64,000 nucleotides of DNA from Hofstenia miamia (taxonomy: Eukaryota > Xenacoelomorpha > Acoela > Hofsteniidae), in assembly GCA_900660155.1 (NCBI GenBank), contig CABFPE010000117.1, forward strand, positions 311,239 to 375,238, in the 5' to 3' direction. Below, piece by piece: positions 21,375-35,700 of this stretch. Position 1 is the first letter of the stretch; every line of letters starts with the position of its first letter. The position numbers were made by a program, and so were the translations under genes. The notes under the pieces were generated by a model, which was given only the letters and a program-made list of their open reading frames with translations, was not told where the DNA came from and ran no database searches.

Positions 21375-21775
21375 GCTCATGGAAAATTCAATCACGGAAG
21401 GCGAAGTGGGAGCAGATGTAAGAGTAATCTACGCGAGAAAAGGGATCAGAGATTTCTTGAAGGAAGAAATTACCAGAAGCACAAGTGGGGCTTAAAACCG
21501 AGTGAATGTTGCGGCGCAGCACCGTCAGAGCTATTGAGTGGTAATTCGCAAAACAAAACTAATGGATCAAGGGCTAGAGTCATTAAGTAATTGAACAGGA
21601 GATCGCATGCATGAAAGTGAAGTGACAACGGGAAAATAAAGAAATTGAGCAGAACAACTTAATGTGAGGGAGAAATCCATTGGAAACATTGAACAAAACA
21701 AGGCACGAGAATGCCATTAATAGAGAAGCTTAGAAAAGAATGGCACGAGGAATGGACTTAAAAATTATTAAATTG
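21375..21775 (-). mobile_element. Diverged piece of the 9245-10724 LINE family
   Basis: On the plus strand, GAAGGCGAAGTGGGAGCAG, TTGAACAGGAGATCGCATG and GAATGGCACGAGGAATGGAC match, in the same order, parts of the antisense LINE at 9245-9900 (for example GAATGGCGCAAGGAATGGAC at about 9813). Many substitutions and indels indicate an old copy. Confidence 0.5.
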
Positions 21776-24104
21776 AAAAATGAATTCTTGGCAATAGAAA
21801 ACTTGTAGACATAATTTCCGATGCGTGAAATACTTAATTCAATGGTAATTGGATATAATGTAGTATACTTTAAAATAGTTTTTTAAAAAATGATAATTTT
21901 CAGCTATTTTTTAGGTGAAACTAAAAACCAAAAGTTATTTTGTTTAGATTCTAGTTTAGGGTATAGTGGAAGGTTTATGGATGCATGTTCAATTTTTGAA
22001 CTACACTTTTTTTATAAGAACAATGAGGCTCAAAAATGTTTTTTGTTTTGATTTTTTCAATGAATATTAACAAAAGATACTTATTTACAGTCCAAAAGTT
22101 TAAAAATACTAAACGTAAGAGAATCAAACAAAGGGCTTTTCGTAATATAAAGTAGTTATAGCAAAAAGAACAGGGCCATCTAAAATCCTCTAAATAGTAA
22201 ATAGCCAAAACTTGTTTTTACCTTAGAAAGAGTAAGAATAATTTAAGGCTCAAAGTGCCAAAAAATAAGAAAATTTACTGATCTAGCCAAATTTAAATAA
22301 TTGTTACGAAATTATATATAAATATTTTCAATCTGTTATAACTTGTAACACAAAATTGTTATTAGAAAATGTTTAATTGTATGGGTTCAACTGTGTTACT
22401 AACATAATTTTTGCTATCGCATATGTAGAATCTGAATTTAGCATACTTAAATTTTTAATGTCTAAGATCAGTTATTGTGTATAATTTTTCATTTGAAAAA
22501 ATATTATAACCTGTTAAATTTATGAATAACAAACTATAACAACGGAATTGTACATGCAATTTTATTTCATTAGTAGAAATACCATATTTTTATTGTATTC
22601 ATAAATGAATGTGTCTAAAGAATAACGACTAGCTGAACTAAGACATTTTTCAGAGTGGTTAAAATGTGGTGCGCAAATTTACCCGGATGCGGATTTAATC
22701 AAAGCACCAAAACCACAAGTTGATATGGTTTACTGCCAAAATTTACTAGAAGCCGTCTGAACACATTACCGCTCTCCCTCAATTCCGAAATAATTTATTC
22801 CCAACCGTGCTCATGTGAACAGTCAACAATTTCTTGACGCTACAGTGTAAACAGTAGCGTAACCACGCTACGGATACCTACTTGAAATTTAATTTTCCAT
22901 AACGTGCTCGTGGAAACGCAGCATTAGCTTGTTGGCTTTCTTCTATTGCGATTTTATACACAAAACTATATTCGTATATTGTTAATCACTTTTTGACAAC
23001 TTAATATTCGTTAAATCAACATCGTCACAATTTATTCTTTAGCAGAAATGCAACCTCGACCCATAATCTCGATCTCACAAGCCTTCATGGTCTGAACCTA
23101 GTGTGGCTCTCGATTTAAAAAATTTATATTCAGGTCAAGATCACAATATTATTGATGAAGTAGACGAAGCAGCTACCTTAATTAGATATAATTTTCAATA
23201 AACACAAAATAACGCAGCAAGGAAAATTTATTTGGGTACAACAAAATAAGTGACATGACAAAACTTTTTTGTTTTACTTGGATATTGTTTATCAAATGCA
23301 AACATCATAAATCTCAGCAAATCCATTCTTCGAATTTAGATCAGTTATTATTAGTCCTCTAATCCTACAAGAACAGATTTGATTTAATATTTAATATCAT
23401 TTTATTACATGTTTTTTACTATATTATGTTCGCGAATGTAAAATTTTTGAAATATTTCAATTCAGGAATCATCTTCCCAAAGTTTCTAGGGCCTTTCCTA
23501 TATTTTTTTTTTAGTTTAAATTAGCAGTAACTTTTATTGTATTAAAATAAGTTACGAATATGCTAGCAAGTCGGTTGCTAGCCTATGAGTGAATACGTGT
23601 GTAGACAGCTTTTCGTATTATGGTATCAATGATAATCAAAGAAAATCTTAATTGTCCTGAGGTCCCTCACTTCAAATGAATGAGGATATCTTCATATTGG
23701 AAGCTTTAATGAGCTAATGCGTGACAAAAGCACTAATGGCCTCAATAATGGATAAAGATTAAGAATGCTCAAAATATTTTTATGGGCAATTGTTTAGGAG
23801 AAGCTGATTTGTCAAATTTGTAATTCTTATGAACGAAAGATATCATTCTTGACTTGAGCCTTTTTTGTTTATTTATAACAATTGTTTTTAAATTTCATTT
23901 TTTCTTTGCCGTCTATTTCTCAAAATAATGTATATTCCAACCATAAACAAATAATTAACTACAAATTAATATGTACAATATATAATAATATAATCAATGT
24001 TTGTGTAAATGTTTGTGTATGTGCTCAATGTTTGATGTATGTTTCGAATAGATGAAGTGTATTACCGTTCCCTAATTTATGCTGTTTTATTAGAATATAA
24101 TAAT
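21776..24104. other. Unassigned AT-rich intergenic stretch
   Basis: About 2.3 kb without a credible gene. The short frames show no motif. No tandem repeat stands out. The segment at 22650-23110 is slightly less AT-rich but not identifiable. Confidence 0.3.
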
Positions 24105-24262
24105 AAAATAATAATAATAAAGTACTTTATTAGCCGCTGAAGTCAAACACTACAAAAATATAAATACAAAAGTCAAGTTTTACTACAGCGAGGACAGTCA
24201 CAGGAGATAAAGTAAGAGCAGATGGAAGACTAGGCGAAGTGGGAGAAGGGCTCAGCGAAGAG
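24105..24262 (-). mobile_element. LINE 3' end, antisense, 5'-truncated
   Basis: About 155 bases, from an AATAATAA tract through TTTATTAGCCGCTGAAG, AAGTCAAGTTTTACTACAGC and GGCGAAGTGGGAGAAGGGCT, match the 3' ends at 9250-9405 and 39210-39360. Similarity stops right after CAGCGAAGAG, the same place where the copy at 39202 has its internal deletion junction. Confidence 0.75.
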
Positions 24263-25793
24263 GCCACTTCGCATTTTGTTTGTAAAGCATTAAAATTTAT
24301 AACTTTAAGCTTACACAAGTTATCAATGCATAATACCTACACTAATCATGCATGATAATAGATGAATTATTGGTGGTTTCGTATTACCAACATATGTGCT
24401 CAATGTATTACTTTAAACCTAGAATTTATATCAAAGGAAATTTTGAGCATGACAAATTCTTACCTTGAGAGATTCGAGGAATTTTTTCGGGGAATATTGA
24501 AATTTATCCATTTTATGAAAGCAGAAATGGTAACAATACTTTTTCCATAACCATACAGAGAAGACACATTTGAGTCTTGTGGTCTAGTATTAGCTACGTT
24601 CTCGGATTCCCTGCACATACCCTATTCCATTTTTGGATATGCAGTTTTTAAAATATGTTGTAACTTTTGACAAGACGAGTGAGACCATCGGTTTATTTTA
24701 AAATTTAGGAGTATAAAATTTGAGAAACTATTCGATAAAGGAAAGTGAAAATTTTTCTCATCAAAACGGAATTATGTTTTCTACTTGTACAATTAGTTTG
24801 CTCAATCAATAATTCTTCATGTTAATTCTTGTAAATATTAAGCATAATTAAAATTATTTTCAAAGTAAAACTGCAATCTATAACTATTGGTCAAAAGTTT
24901 TTAAAAAATATATTCTGATTAAATTGATACACGTAGATTCATTCATGTGGGAGAAATGTTTTTAGCTTTCTCTCAACTAGCTATTCCAAATAGTTGTTGT
25001 TATTGTAAATATTTACTAACAATAATATGATGCTTATCAAGTATTTTGTTTGCTCAAGGGGAAATTTCGCATTTGTTTGCTTTATTTTGAAAGCATATTT
25101 GTTACATTAAATCTTGTAAAATGATTTTGAATTCCGTTAGAAACCTTCTGTTTTTGTTATTACGAAACTTCGTAGATGATGAGAATACGATTCTAATAAG
25201 AGCATATGCGAGTGTTTTCAATTTTGCAACGAGCAAACAAATATTAACACTAGAACAGCGAGTACACCTTGAGAATAATATACGTCTGATGTTTCAAATG
25301 CGAAAATTATGAGATAGAATCAAAGTTTCGACAAATAGCAAATTCAATGAGATGATCAACATGTTTGAAAGTGTACCTCCTAATGTTTTTGCTGAATGAA
25401 TAATGCTTAATGGATATTTTGACCTATTGTCGCGTTTCCAGTGTAAATGAAAAAGTCATCTTAATTACCATATTGAAAATGAATCTTGTCAAAGTTTTTG
25501 TTATGTTTCAGTGAAATAAAATGTTCTATATACTTTATTATCAATATATTCCAGCACGGGATGTGCTCGAAAAAGTTTAAAGAAATTCCTTAAAATGCCT
25601 TAATTCTTGCAAATAATCTTTTGCGTTATTGCCTAAGGCGCTATATCCATGATTACTAAAGAGTGCACTTGCACATTGTTTTTTGCTAACTTTCATGACT
25701 CCATCAACAACACTAATCTATAATGAACATTTAATTTTGTAAGAAACTTCCCCCTCCCCTACTGTTTCTCAAAATTGTATAAGGGGGGGGGGG
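24263..25793. other. Unassigned stretch up to a gap
   Basis: No recognisable gene. A 63-codon plus-strand frame at 25121-25312 (NSVRNLLFLLLRNFVDD...) matches nothing I know and may be chance. Confidence 0.3.
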
Positions 25794-25945
25794 NNNNNNN
25801 NNNNNNNNNNNNNNNNNNNNNNNNNNNNNNNNNNNNNNNNNNNNNNNNNNNNNNNNNNNNNNNNNNNNNNNNNNNNNNNNNNNNNNNNNNNNNNNNNNNN
25901 NNNNNNNNNNNNNNNNNNNNNNNNNNNNNNNNNNNNNNNNNNNNN
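25794..25945. other. Assembly gap flanked by poly-G
   Basis: 152 N with a run of G on both sides (25783-25793 and 25946-25955). The G runs suggest a simple repeat or a sequencing artefact where reads failed. Confidence 0.95.
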
Positions 25946-26069
25946 GGGGGGGGGGAATATACTTCGGTTGTTCGAAAAATTCGTGGCGTTTTTCGAGATG
26001 AATGAAAACTAGCATAAAAATGTCTATTTACGTTCAGCAAAAATCATTTACAATCAATCAGGTAATCGA

Positions 26070-26262
26070 TTACCTTGCGCTATTTTTCAGGCAACCCATA
26101 CCAGCACTGTAGAAAGATGCAGGCTTGATGCAATCACTACTGTCGAACGCCTTGTTTTTGTTACGCAGTGCATTGCTTTTAGACAAGAAGGAATGATAAT
26201 CACATGGTGCTAAGTCTGAGCTATACGAGGGGTGAATGAGGACTTTCCAGCCCACGTTGAGC
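26070..26262 (-). mobile_element. mariner transposase C-terminal remnant
   Basis: The minus-strand frame reads VGWKVLIHPSYSSDLAPCDY, matching the mariner signature for the third catalytic Asp (HPPYSPDLAPSDYHLF). It is followed by FLSKSNALRNK and FDSSDCIKPASFYSAGMGCL, typical of the C-terminus. The rest of the transposase and the terminal repeats were not recognised. Confidence 0.75.
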
Positions 26263-27299
26263 AGTTTATATCGTGTAGGAAATGAACTGAGCTCTTTTGT
26301 TATTTTTGCTGCAAAAATATTTCAACCCGCCTCTCTCTTTGCAGTCCATGCTTCACAGCTGATTTTGGACCATCGCAAATGGCTGATCAAATATGCAGAC
26401 ATGTGGACATTTGCTGTAGAATCATTTCTAACTTTTATTTGGATAAAGGAACGAGTAAAGCACGTTTCCGAATTTTTGCGTGCTAATTTCTTAGGCTTTC
26501 ATTAAATATTAGGCGACATGTTCTAGCTAAATACTTTGCAAATTCCTTGTACGTTCATCTTAGTATGGAGGCAAACAAGGCCCCGCCTCGTGCCTCGCGC
26601 TTCCAAAAAATATTCTAAAATATATGTATTAAAAATTAAGAGTCTCACGCAACAATGTATAGTTTATTTTTACTGTATGATTTTTTACAAAATATCTTAT
26701 TTTGATCAGAATAAAAAATTATTATCTCCACAAATTCTTAAATACCGCATCTTGCTCCTAATTACCTTACATCATGAATATCGTCTCCTTTTAGATATGT
26801 CTAGTCGCTCTTAGAAATTTTTGAAGTATAAACTATTTTTTAAATGTCATTCGAGAAATTATGTTTACCCCGGGCTTCTCACCTGCTAATTCAACCCTGT
26901 CTGTGGGCATTTGAAGTTTTATTCTTTTGATAATCTCTTTTTATTTATTCCAACATCACTTAGCAATGCAATTAATAACTATTTGTCTGTCTCTCTCCTA
27001 TTGTAATTCTGGATTTGCTACACGTTGCTCACTTGTAATGTTGAAGAAAGTAGACTTCATTTTCTATGATTTTTAGTCTTAATAAGTTTTTCTTCAAATT
27101 ACACAATCAATAAATTTGTATTTCATCACCATTTTGTTACAGCGATTAGAAGTTGATATAACACAAACCTCTAGTGGAACATAGTCTTCATGGATAAAGT
27201 GCGGGAGCCTTTCATTTTGCATTTATTGATATAACTAGAATAATTTGCATCTAATTGACTGTTTTTTGGCAATTTCACAAATGCACCAAAATCTTATTT
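26263..27299. other. Unassigned stretch
   Basis: No recognisable gene. The 89-codon plus-strand frame at 26236-26505 partly overlaps the mariner relic in antisense and is probably a shadow. Confidence 0.3.
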
Positions 27300-28010
27300 A
27301 TAGAGGCACAACTTTACATAGCAGTGTGAATACAACCACATAAAGTCAATATTTAGTCTGCTCTCCATTTGCAGAAATCACAGCTTCTATACAAAATTGC
27401 AATTACTTTAACACAATGTGATTGCATATATTTGGATAAAGAAGAAGAATTCTTGCTTCGTAGCTCGCCACAGCGACTTTATGCGATGTTTTGAAGGTTT
27501 TATTGAAATAATCAGTAGTTAGTGCGTGACCATCCATTACTCTTGATATTTTGGACAATTATCTTGCAGTTCAGGATTGTTTCGTCACTGAAAGAACACA
27601 CTCCCATTGATTGATTGCCCAATCTTGATGCTCTTAGAAAGCAAAGGCCGCCAATGGGGTTTTGCAAAATTATAGGCAGTTTCGCTGATGCGTAGGTAGT
27701 GGCTCACCACGCAAATATCTAAGTCTTCAGCGACTCCAATTGTGATTAAATATTGAATGCAGACGATCGAGGATTTTAAGCACCACGTATTTATGTGCCA
27801 AATATCCCTGTAAATGAAAGTCGGTTTGTGTCCACATTTGTTGTCGTTGCTTGTGTGATCATTAGTCTTCGGTATCTAGCAAGTCTTTGATACCATTCTA
27901 TTTGAAATTTCAATGTCCGAGGCAATTTTACCAATAGTTTTCTGCATTTTGATGTAATATCAGTACTTGAAGCCTCTTCACATTTTGCGAATCCATGTAA
28001 AAACAAATAT
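27300..28010 (-). mobile_element. Decayed Tc1-like transposase
   Basis: On the minus strand a frame near 27680-27620 reads KPHWRPLLSKSIKIGQ, and the next frame reads GVCSFSDET, resembling the Tc1 segment KKPLLS...W..VLFSDES around the first catalytic Asp. The N-terminal part around 27800-28000 is heavily decayed. Assignment rests on these short motifs and their order. Confidence 0.4.
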
Positions 28011-28600
28011 GATGTGAGGTAGTATAAATTTTTATAGTTATTTTTGTAGGAATGTTATCAATAAATTTGAAAATTGGATATTAACGTGCTGTATTCAACT
28101 GTCATGCACATAATATATTTTTACAAACAATAAACTAATCAGTTTGAAGTGTTTGCAACAAAAACCTTACTACTGTATATATAAAATAGATTACATTTAT
28201 ATTGTCTTTGATCGCTACATATATCAGGTTTTTCTATTTTTCAGCTTTGTGTAAAGAGAGAATATATATATTGCAAAATAACGTGTGTACACTAGAAATC
28301 CGTACCATATGCTAAAATTAAAAACAAATATATTTACGTCACAAAGGAAATATATTCGAACAAATGTGTTGAAAAATGATTTCTACAAATTATTCATTAA
28401 AATCAGGATTAATCACATGTTCTGCAATAAATTGGTGGATATGATTTTTATTAGAAAACCTGGTATACCACACCTGCCAATTGAAATGTTAAGTAAGGTC
28501 TAGTTTTTCGACTGCATGTGCTACCTCTATTTCATTAATGTATCTAAATGCAAAAGTAGGCATTAGAGACCTAATCTTGCTTTCAAAAGGAAGGCTTCGC
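28011..28600. other. Unassigned AT-rich stretch
   Basis: Contains only a 72-codon frame at 28285-28503 without motifs. Confidence 0.25.
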
Positions 28601-28612
28601 CTGTATATGTTC

Positions 28613-29165
28613 CTAGCTCATGTTTGCTTGAGATCGATCTAGCTGTAGGTTTTCCCAAACCTTTTTCTCTGTTTCTAAATTCCTAATGTTTGCAAACTTC
28701 CTTTTATTCTGCTCCCCAATTTTACTATATGTATATTTGAATGGGGCTAATTTGTTCAGGCAGGTTACAATTTCAAGCAATATAAATTTCATCATTTCAT
28801 TACAGTCACTTAAATGCATAAATGTTCTCCCATGAAACATTCTGCAACATGTTATTGAAAGAGTTTTCATCAAATGCGCTAAAACTGCGTGCAAAAACCT
28901 TTGTTTCGCTTTTTAGTATAACCAACATTATCTAAGACATGGACACACAAATTATGATCTGAAAATGAGTTGAATACGTATGTAGAATAGCTTGAGTGGT
29001 CTCAATTTGTACCGAAGTAGTCAATCAGGTTTGTATCCATTGTTGGAATCTCTTCATGCACAATACTTAATTGAGGTAATTCACATTGGTGATCTATGTG
29101 CGTATATTCATAAGTGGATAGGTAGTTGATATTGAAGTCGCCTAAAACAAAGACGCCCTTACCTA
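28613..29165 (-). mobile_element. LINE endonuclease domain, antisense
   Basis: The minus-strand frame from about 29165 reads GVFVLGDFNINYLSTYEY, containing the APE-type endonuclease motif GDFN. Further on it has FNSFSDHNLCVHVL, containing the catalytic SDH motif. Next comes CNEMMKFILLEIVTCLNKLAPFK, the usual linker before the reverse transcriptase, which is absent. An AAT microsatellite at 29166-29182 marks the upstream side. Layout and wording resemble the LINE at 43318. Confidence 0.75.
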
Positions 29166-29740
29166 ATAATAATAATAATAAACACAATATAAAGAAAATA
29201 ATAACTATTAAAATTAACGAACGTGCAACATATTGTAGCCGTTCCAGTGATTTTGCAGCATTCCTCAACAGATAAATGAGAAAAAACCATGACTTAATAA
29301 CGTGAAATTAGACTTCTATTGCATCCTAAGTACGCTGTTTGGTCACGTGATAGCGGGAAGAAATGTGGTTCGTGATGCTACGACTCAAAAGACCGAAAAA
29401 TTGACTATGATTACGCTTCTAAGAATCGACCATTTCACAATGCTGCGACACAAGGTTGCCGTCGAGTTATTAGTACCCCCCCATACACGTTTGATATATT
29501 TTGATTAACATGTAAATTGCTTCAAAATGTTTATCTTTGTTATTGGTAGTTGTCAGTGATTTGATTGGGTCGAAAGCATATGTAGTTACAGGATAAATCT
29601 CGAAAAATATTTTATGTGAATCCACACTAATAAATGTGAGCGATAAAGCTCGAGAGTGAATATTTTACATGAAATATGGATTTTATTTGTATTTATTTTT
29701 TGTACATTGTAATTTACTTTTTTAGATCTTGTACCACTAG

Positions 29741-32700
29741 ATGACATCTGAAGCTCCTTCTTATACTAATCTCAATCTCTATGAAGATCTAAACAACTAC
29801 TATTTTGAAACACTCCAGAATCCTAAAGTTGAACGAGAAGTGCTTGTTATTAATCGTCATTCATATTCATTAAACGTTTCAAATGACATCACTGTTTTAC
29901 CTTCACGTAAAAGTTTTCTTTTTACATCTTATTTGATAACCTTGTAAATTTAAAATGTGATTTTGCTTGTTCAGAATATTTGAATATATTACGTCTATAG
30001 CATTTTCATTGATTCTTTAAGAAACTAAGTTAAGCTAATTAGTTTGATAAAATTTTTCGATTATTTGCTTGAAAAGTCCAACTTATATTTCATTGAAAAT
30101 TTTGTTTGTTTTAAACAAAATTTGAATTCTCTCCATAACTAAAGTTCAGGTAAATATTTGGTTTGGGAAAGAAATTGATGGAGTAGACTCCTCTGAGTTG
30201 TAAGTGTTTAAAAATTTTTTCGAGAACTATTAAAGATATTCAAAATTTTTTGGCTGTTTAAGGTAATATTATATCACCTTGTAGTAAATACCGCAATTTA
30301 ACAAATAAAATTATTTATAAAAATGGCATTTAGCTTTATAAATGTCCGAATAAGTAAGTTGAACAAAAACTTCAGCGGTAAAAGGAATGTCTCATACGAA
30401 TTAATAAAGAACACCATTATTAATTCAAAGAGTTTACTGTTTGAATTGGTTCCAGTGCATTATGCGTTTCATTATTGAGTTACTCTCGCCACTATTTAAG
30501 AGTAGATTATTAAAAATGTTTTAAATCGATATTATTTTATTGCCGTTTCCATAGTTGTCAAAACTCCGCTTGCAAATGTTTTGTATTGATTTTTCATGTG
30601 AATTTCTATTTAGAAATTCCTAAAAAGGTGATACCTGCTATTTTGGGAATCATCCCTCTTCTTGGCTGTCCATATCTTGTGCTAGCTACTAGAGTTAAGC
30701 AAGTTGGAACCTTGCTACAGCAAAGTATTTACTATGTTGTCGACACCAACCTTCTCCCTTTGCGGCATGCATCACCCTATCTTTCAACGCTCCAAGAAAG
30801 TGACCAAGCGAATTATTTGCAACTAATAAAGTCAATGCTGAAAGAGCCTGGATTATACTATTCTCCATCGCTTGACATAACACATTCCATGCAAAGACTT
30901 TTAACAGCCAACAAATCCTCTCGCCTCGAAACCCCTGTTGTAACTGCTGATCATCGTTTTCTCTGGAACAGTTACATGCTATCCGATTTTTTTGGTGTAG
31001 CAGAACGGTAGGGATACTTCTTTAAATTCTTTATATAAATATCTTTTCTAAGCTTACTTCGTCCAATTAATCAAAAAAATCCCTGCATGACATGAAGCTG
31101 CGTGAAAACTGCGTTAATCATTAAATGAATAGACGAGCCTCCACTTTTAAATATACTTCCATATACCATATGTTTTCTCCAGTATTGCAAATTCAAAACC
31201 CAGCGTCTATTTTGTGTTGCGTATTGTTTTGAAGTATGTAATATAATTGTTACTATTTAAATTTAACTACTAATCTCTAATTCTAGCTTTGGAGTTGCTT
31301 TAATTTGTGGCTTCGCAGGTTGGACTCCAGGACGAGAGGTGTGTCTATTATCAAGAAGAGCTGTACAGATGTCTGGAACACGTTTTTGGCGTCGGGGTGC
31401 TGACGATAGCGGAAATACTGCGAACTTTGTAGAAACTGAGCAAATAGTGGAGGCAGATGATATTAGTTCATTTCTTATATTGCGTGGTAGCATTCCTATG
31501 TCTTGGACTCAAACACCCAATTTACAATGGAAACCCAAATTTATGCTCAATGATGATTCGGTGCAGGTTGGTAAGAGCACTGTTTCATATGAATAAGTAT
31601 CAAAATCTCCCCTAAATTGAAATTCATAAATTTTATTGCACAGTGTGTGTTAATTGCTTTGAACATGTTGTTTTATGTTCTACTATGAATTGTTCGAGCT
31701 TTAAAGTAAGCCTATTTGTTTTTGCAACTTATATTTTTTCGATGTCCTATTATGCTAATTGTTCTAATTGAATTTCATTCCCATGATTTATAGGAACGTA
31801 TTTTAAATCTCCATCTTAATGACTTGATATCTCGATATGGTCGCCTAACTATTGTCTCGTTAATCAACGCCACGGGTTCAGAGGGTCGGCTTGGTCAATC
31901 ATTTACTCGAAACATTAATTATTGTGTGGAAAAGAACGACCACTTTTTGTCTCAGTTAGGCTATCAGCAGTACGATTTCCATGCTAATCCCGATGTCAGA
32001 AGACTCTTACAGCGTCTTGATTCAGATCGACAAATTTTTTCTTACTTACAGGTAGTGATCCACAATTTATACGATTAAATTTGAACAATATTTCTCCAAA
32101 CTGCTTTAAGCAATAGTTTTTTTACTAAGAAGTAAAGCTTAGTGCAAGAATCATGTAGTAAAATAACCTCCATGTTTGCAAAGTAGTTTATGAAATGTAC
32201 ATACGGAAAGCATGTTAATTGTTGTCAAGAATCAATTTGTAAACATTTGAAAAATTTAGAAAAATTTTATATATAAATATAAAATTTAGAAAAACCACCA
32301 TATAGACCTATTGTTAACATAATAAACAACCAAGCATATCATCTGCATAACTTTTTAGATAAATTATTGAAGCCTTTCCTACCAACCAAGTATATAATAA
32401 AAAAATACAACTGATTTTATAAAATAACTTAATTCAGCGAAAAAACTTTAATAAAGACATTCATCTAGTAAGCTATGACGTCACCTCATTATTTACGAAC
32501 ATTCCGATTGACATATTATGAACATCATTCCAGAAGATCAAATAAATATGTCACATCATACACTAAAGAAGCTACTACAACTAGCTTGTAAATCTATACA
32601 TTTTTCATTCAATGGAGATATATATAAACAAGTAGATGGAATACCAATGCGGTCACCACTTAGCCCAAATTTAGCCAACTTTACAATGGATCTAATTGAG

Positions 32701-35700
32701 AACAAATTTGAAAATTTTAAAGAATCTAATCCTCTAATATACTGTAGATATGTTGATGATATCTTTGCAGGATTTTGCTCAAAAGAAGCATCTATAAATT
32801 TCCTGAAATATTTAAATGAGTGTATGACGCAAATTTAACTCACAATTGAACATGAAAAAGATATTGTGCTAAATTTTATTGATTTTGCAGTAACTAAGCA
32901 CATGAATGACATTTCGACCAAGTGGTATCAAAAACCGACTTGTACAGGCCTTTACATACCATTCTGTTCGAATTGCAATTAGCGGCATAAAATTAACACC
33001 ATTTCGTGCCTAGTCAATCGAATATTTGAATCTTAGTCAAATGACAAAACCTTAACAGAAAGTTTGGATACAATCACAAAGGATCTCAAAAATAATGGAT
33101 ATCCACAAAAAACTAATTCGTAAGATTATTGATAAGGAATGTTCATGCAATACACAAGATTCAAATTCTGCACCTAACCAAGACAAAACAAAAGTATACT
33201 GGAAGTTACCATTTATAAAATCACAGGAAGAACAACTAAAGAAATAATACGACCATACAACAAAAAATTACCATGGAAATGTTCCCTATTAAAGATCATA
33301 TACCCATTTAATTGTCTTCTGGTATCGTTTATTCACACGACTGTGATGAACGTTTACGTTCATACATTGGCGAGACCAGAAGGCATTTAGAAACTTGGGC
33401 AAAACAACATAGAGGGCATCTACAATTCGAAATATATATATACGTGGATGTGAACCTAAGCTGAAAAATTTTAAAATACTAATAAGACATCGTGAAACTA
33501 AAATCGCAGGAGTAATATGCATAAAATCAATTAAGAAAACATTATTAAATAAACAAAGATATCAAACAAATCTAAATATATTTTGAATATCTGAATTACT
33601 AAAAAAAATGTTCAGAAACATTTCTCCAAATGCTTGAAAATCACAACAATGTTTGTCGAAATATGTCGCAATAAAACATTATTCAAAAATGTTCAAAGTC
33701 TTAAGATAATAACCAGTGCATTTTATCCAATAAGTGATAATTTTTAGGTTACAAAACGTGGTGCTGCAATGGAACAACTTGGTGCATTTAGAGTTAATTG
33801 CATTGATAGCTTAGATCGTACCAATGTAGTTCAGTCTCTTATCTGCCGGCAAACGTTGGAAACGCAATTACGTACCTTGCAAAATTCCAATCCAGCATCC
33901 ACTTTGTCAGCTGAACTTTCAACAGAGCTATCTAAACTATGGGCAGATCATGGCGATCAACTCGCTCATCAGTATGCAGGAACTAAGGCGATGAAGGTAT
34001 GCCACCTCGATCATCTATATATCTCTTTTTGAAAATGATTAAATAATTGTTTCATTTTTACTAGCGTTTACAGGTTATATAGGCCTCTCATCTCTACAGT
34101 TTCATATGATTTAACAGTGTTCGGGCTGCCTGGAAATTCAAAGTTACTGTCTTAAACTGCTTCTAGTGATTGAAACTGCCTGAAAATTCTATTTTTTATT
34201 GCGCCCAATTTATTGTCTTATCTTAAATGTATTCCTTTTTGCAATTACATCCACTTGTTTTAACTTCATGTATATATGTCACTGTAGTTTCATTCACATT
34301 TGAAGGTGGCTGTATCAACCATTGACAGTATGGGGATTGAAATGTCAATTCGGAACAATCTCGTCTTAGCGGATTCTTTTTAAAATACTTTTGCTGAGGA
34401 AATATATCTTCCAATCATTCTCGGATTTATTATTGCCTGGAAAATTCTTTAATCCAAATGCTCCCAACTTTTCTATTAAAAAAAGTTTATCTAAATTTTA
34501 ACTAAAAACTATATAATCTGTGTTTGAGCATGCAAATTAACATTTTGTTTGCCATTAGGGTTTCAAGGGCTGGGTGACATTTCACCAAATGGAACTATAT
34601 GCACCCACTCGTGTAAAATGTAGGAAATTTAGAATGGAATATTATATATTTCTTATGAATAATTTGTAGATAGACATTACAGTATTTAACACTTTGATCA
34701 ATTCCAAAAAATGTGTGTCTAGCACACCTAATTGATTTGCGGCGAACTGCCACTAAATGCTGCTAACCCATGTATATAGTCTCTCTATTTTCAGATGTTT
34801 CTGGCTTTCTACTGTACATTTTTATACTACATATATATCATTGTAAATATGTTGTGTTATTGTACCTAAATGTCAATAAATGAAAGTTATCATTTGACTA
34901 TAAATAACATTAGGAATAGATTTCTTACTAACATTTGAAATTGCAGGAGCAAGTGCGTTGTCTAGCAATCTTTCGCTCAGCTGAATATCACAAACTATAT
35001 GGATGCTTGTGCATGGCCTTCCTTCACCACTTTTGCAACAGCTAGTTATCAGCAATTTCATTTGCAACCTTCTGAATAGACAAATTACTCAAAGCGCAGA
35101 CTATGATGAAGTTTCAATGTCCAATGAACTAAACAGCTTAAGTCTCTGAAAACTAAGACTGCACAAAACTGGCTCTACTGCAATCAAATAGTTTCCGTTG
35201 GATAATTGACGATATTTGCCAAATTCCCCTTAAAGGGGATCATTTTGGAACCAGACGAGACATATTTCAATAACACCTTTAGATAAAAGATATTTACGCA
35301 AATGCACCAAACCTCGAAGTATGTGTTTGAGTGCTGCACTTGTAACATGGATAAGCTGGTTCTTCTACCTGCATCTGGAACGAACGCTGGATCCATTTCG
35401 GCAAATGAGTTTGCAAAATCAATTACAAACTCTAAACGTTGATCATTACATGAAGTAATACTGAATCGTTTAATCGGTGACCAGAATACGAAGATTTAAC
35501 ATTTAATATATTCCACATCTTACTTTTGCTTTTCACAAAAACTGATGTTTCTTTCATGTTGTCATATAATTCCAACGCAGACTGTCTTTTCATTGAAAAT
35601 GTTAACTACATAACATACCTTTCGCTTTTCAATTTTTGATGAATATAAGATAGCAGAGTTTGGGCAACTTGAGTCGGTATTATCTTTCTTTTTTATACAA

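Noticed and set aside
25731-26040. Frames crossing the gap at 25794-25945
   Set aside because: Unknown residues make up most of each; no real coding evidence.
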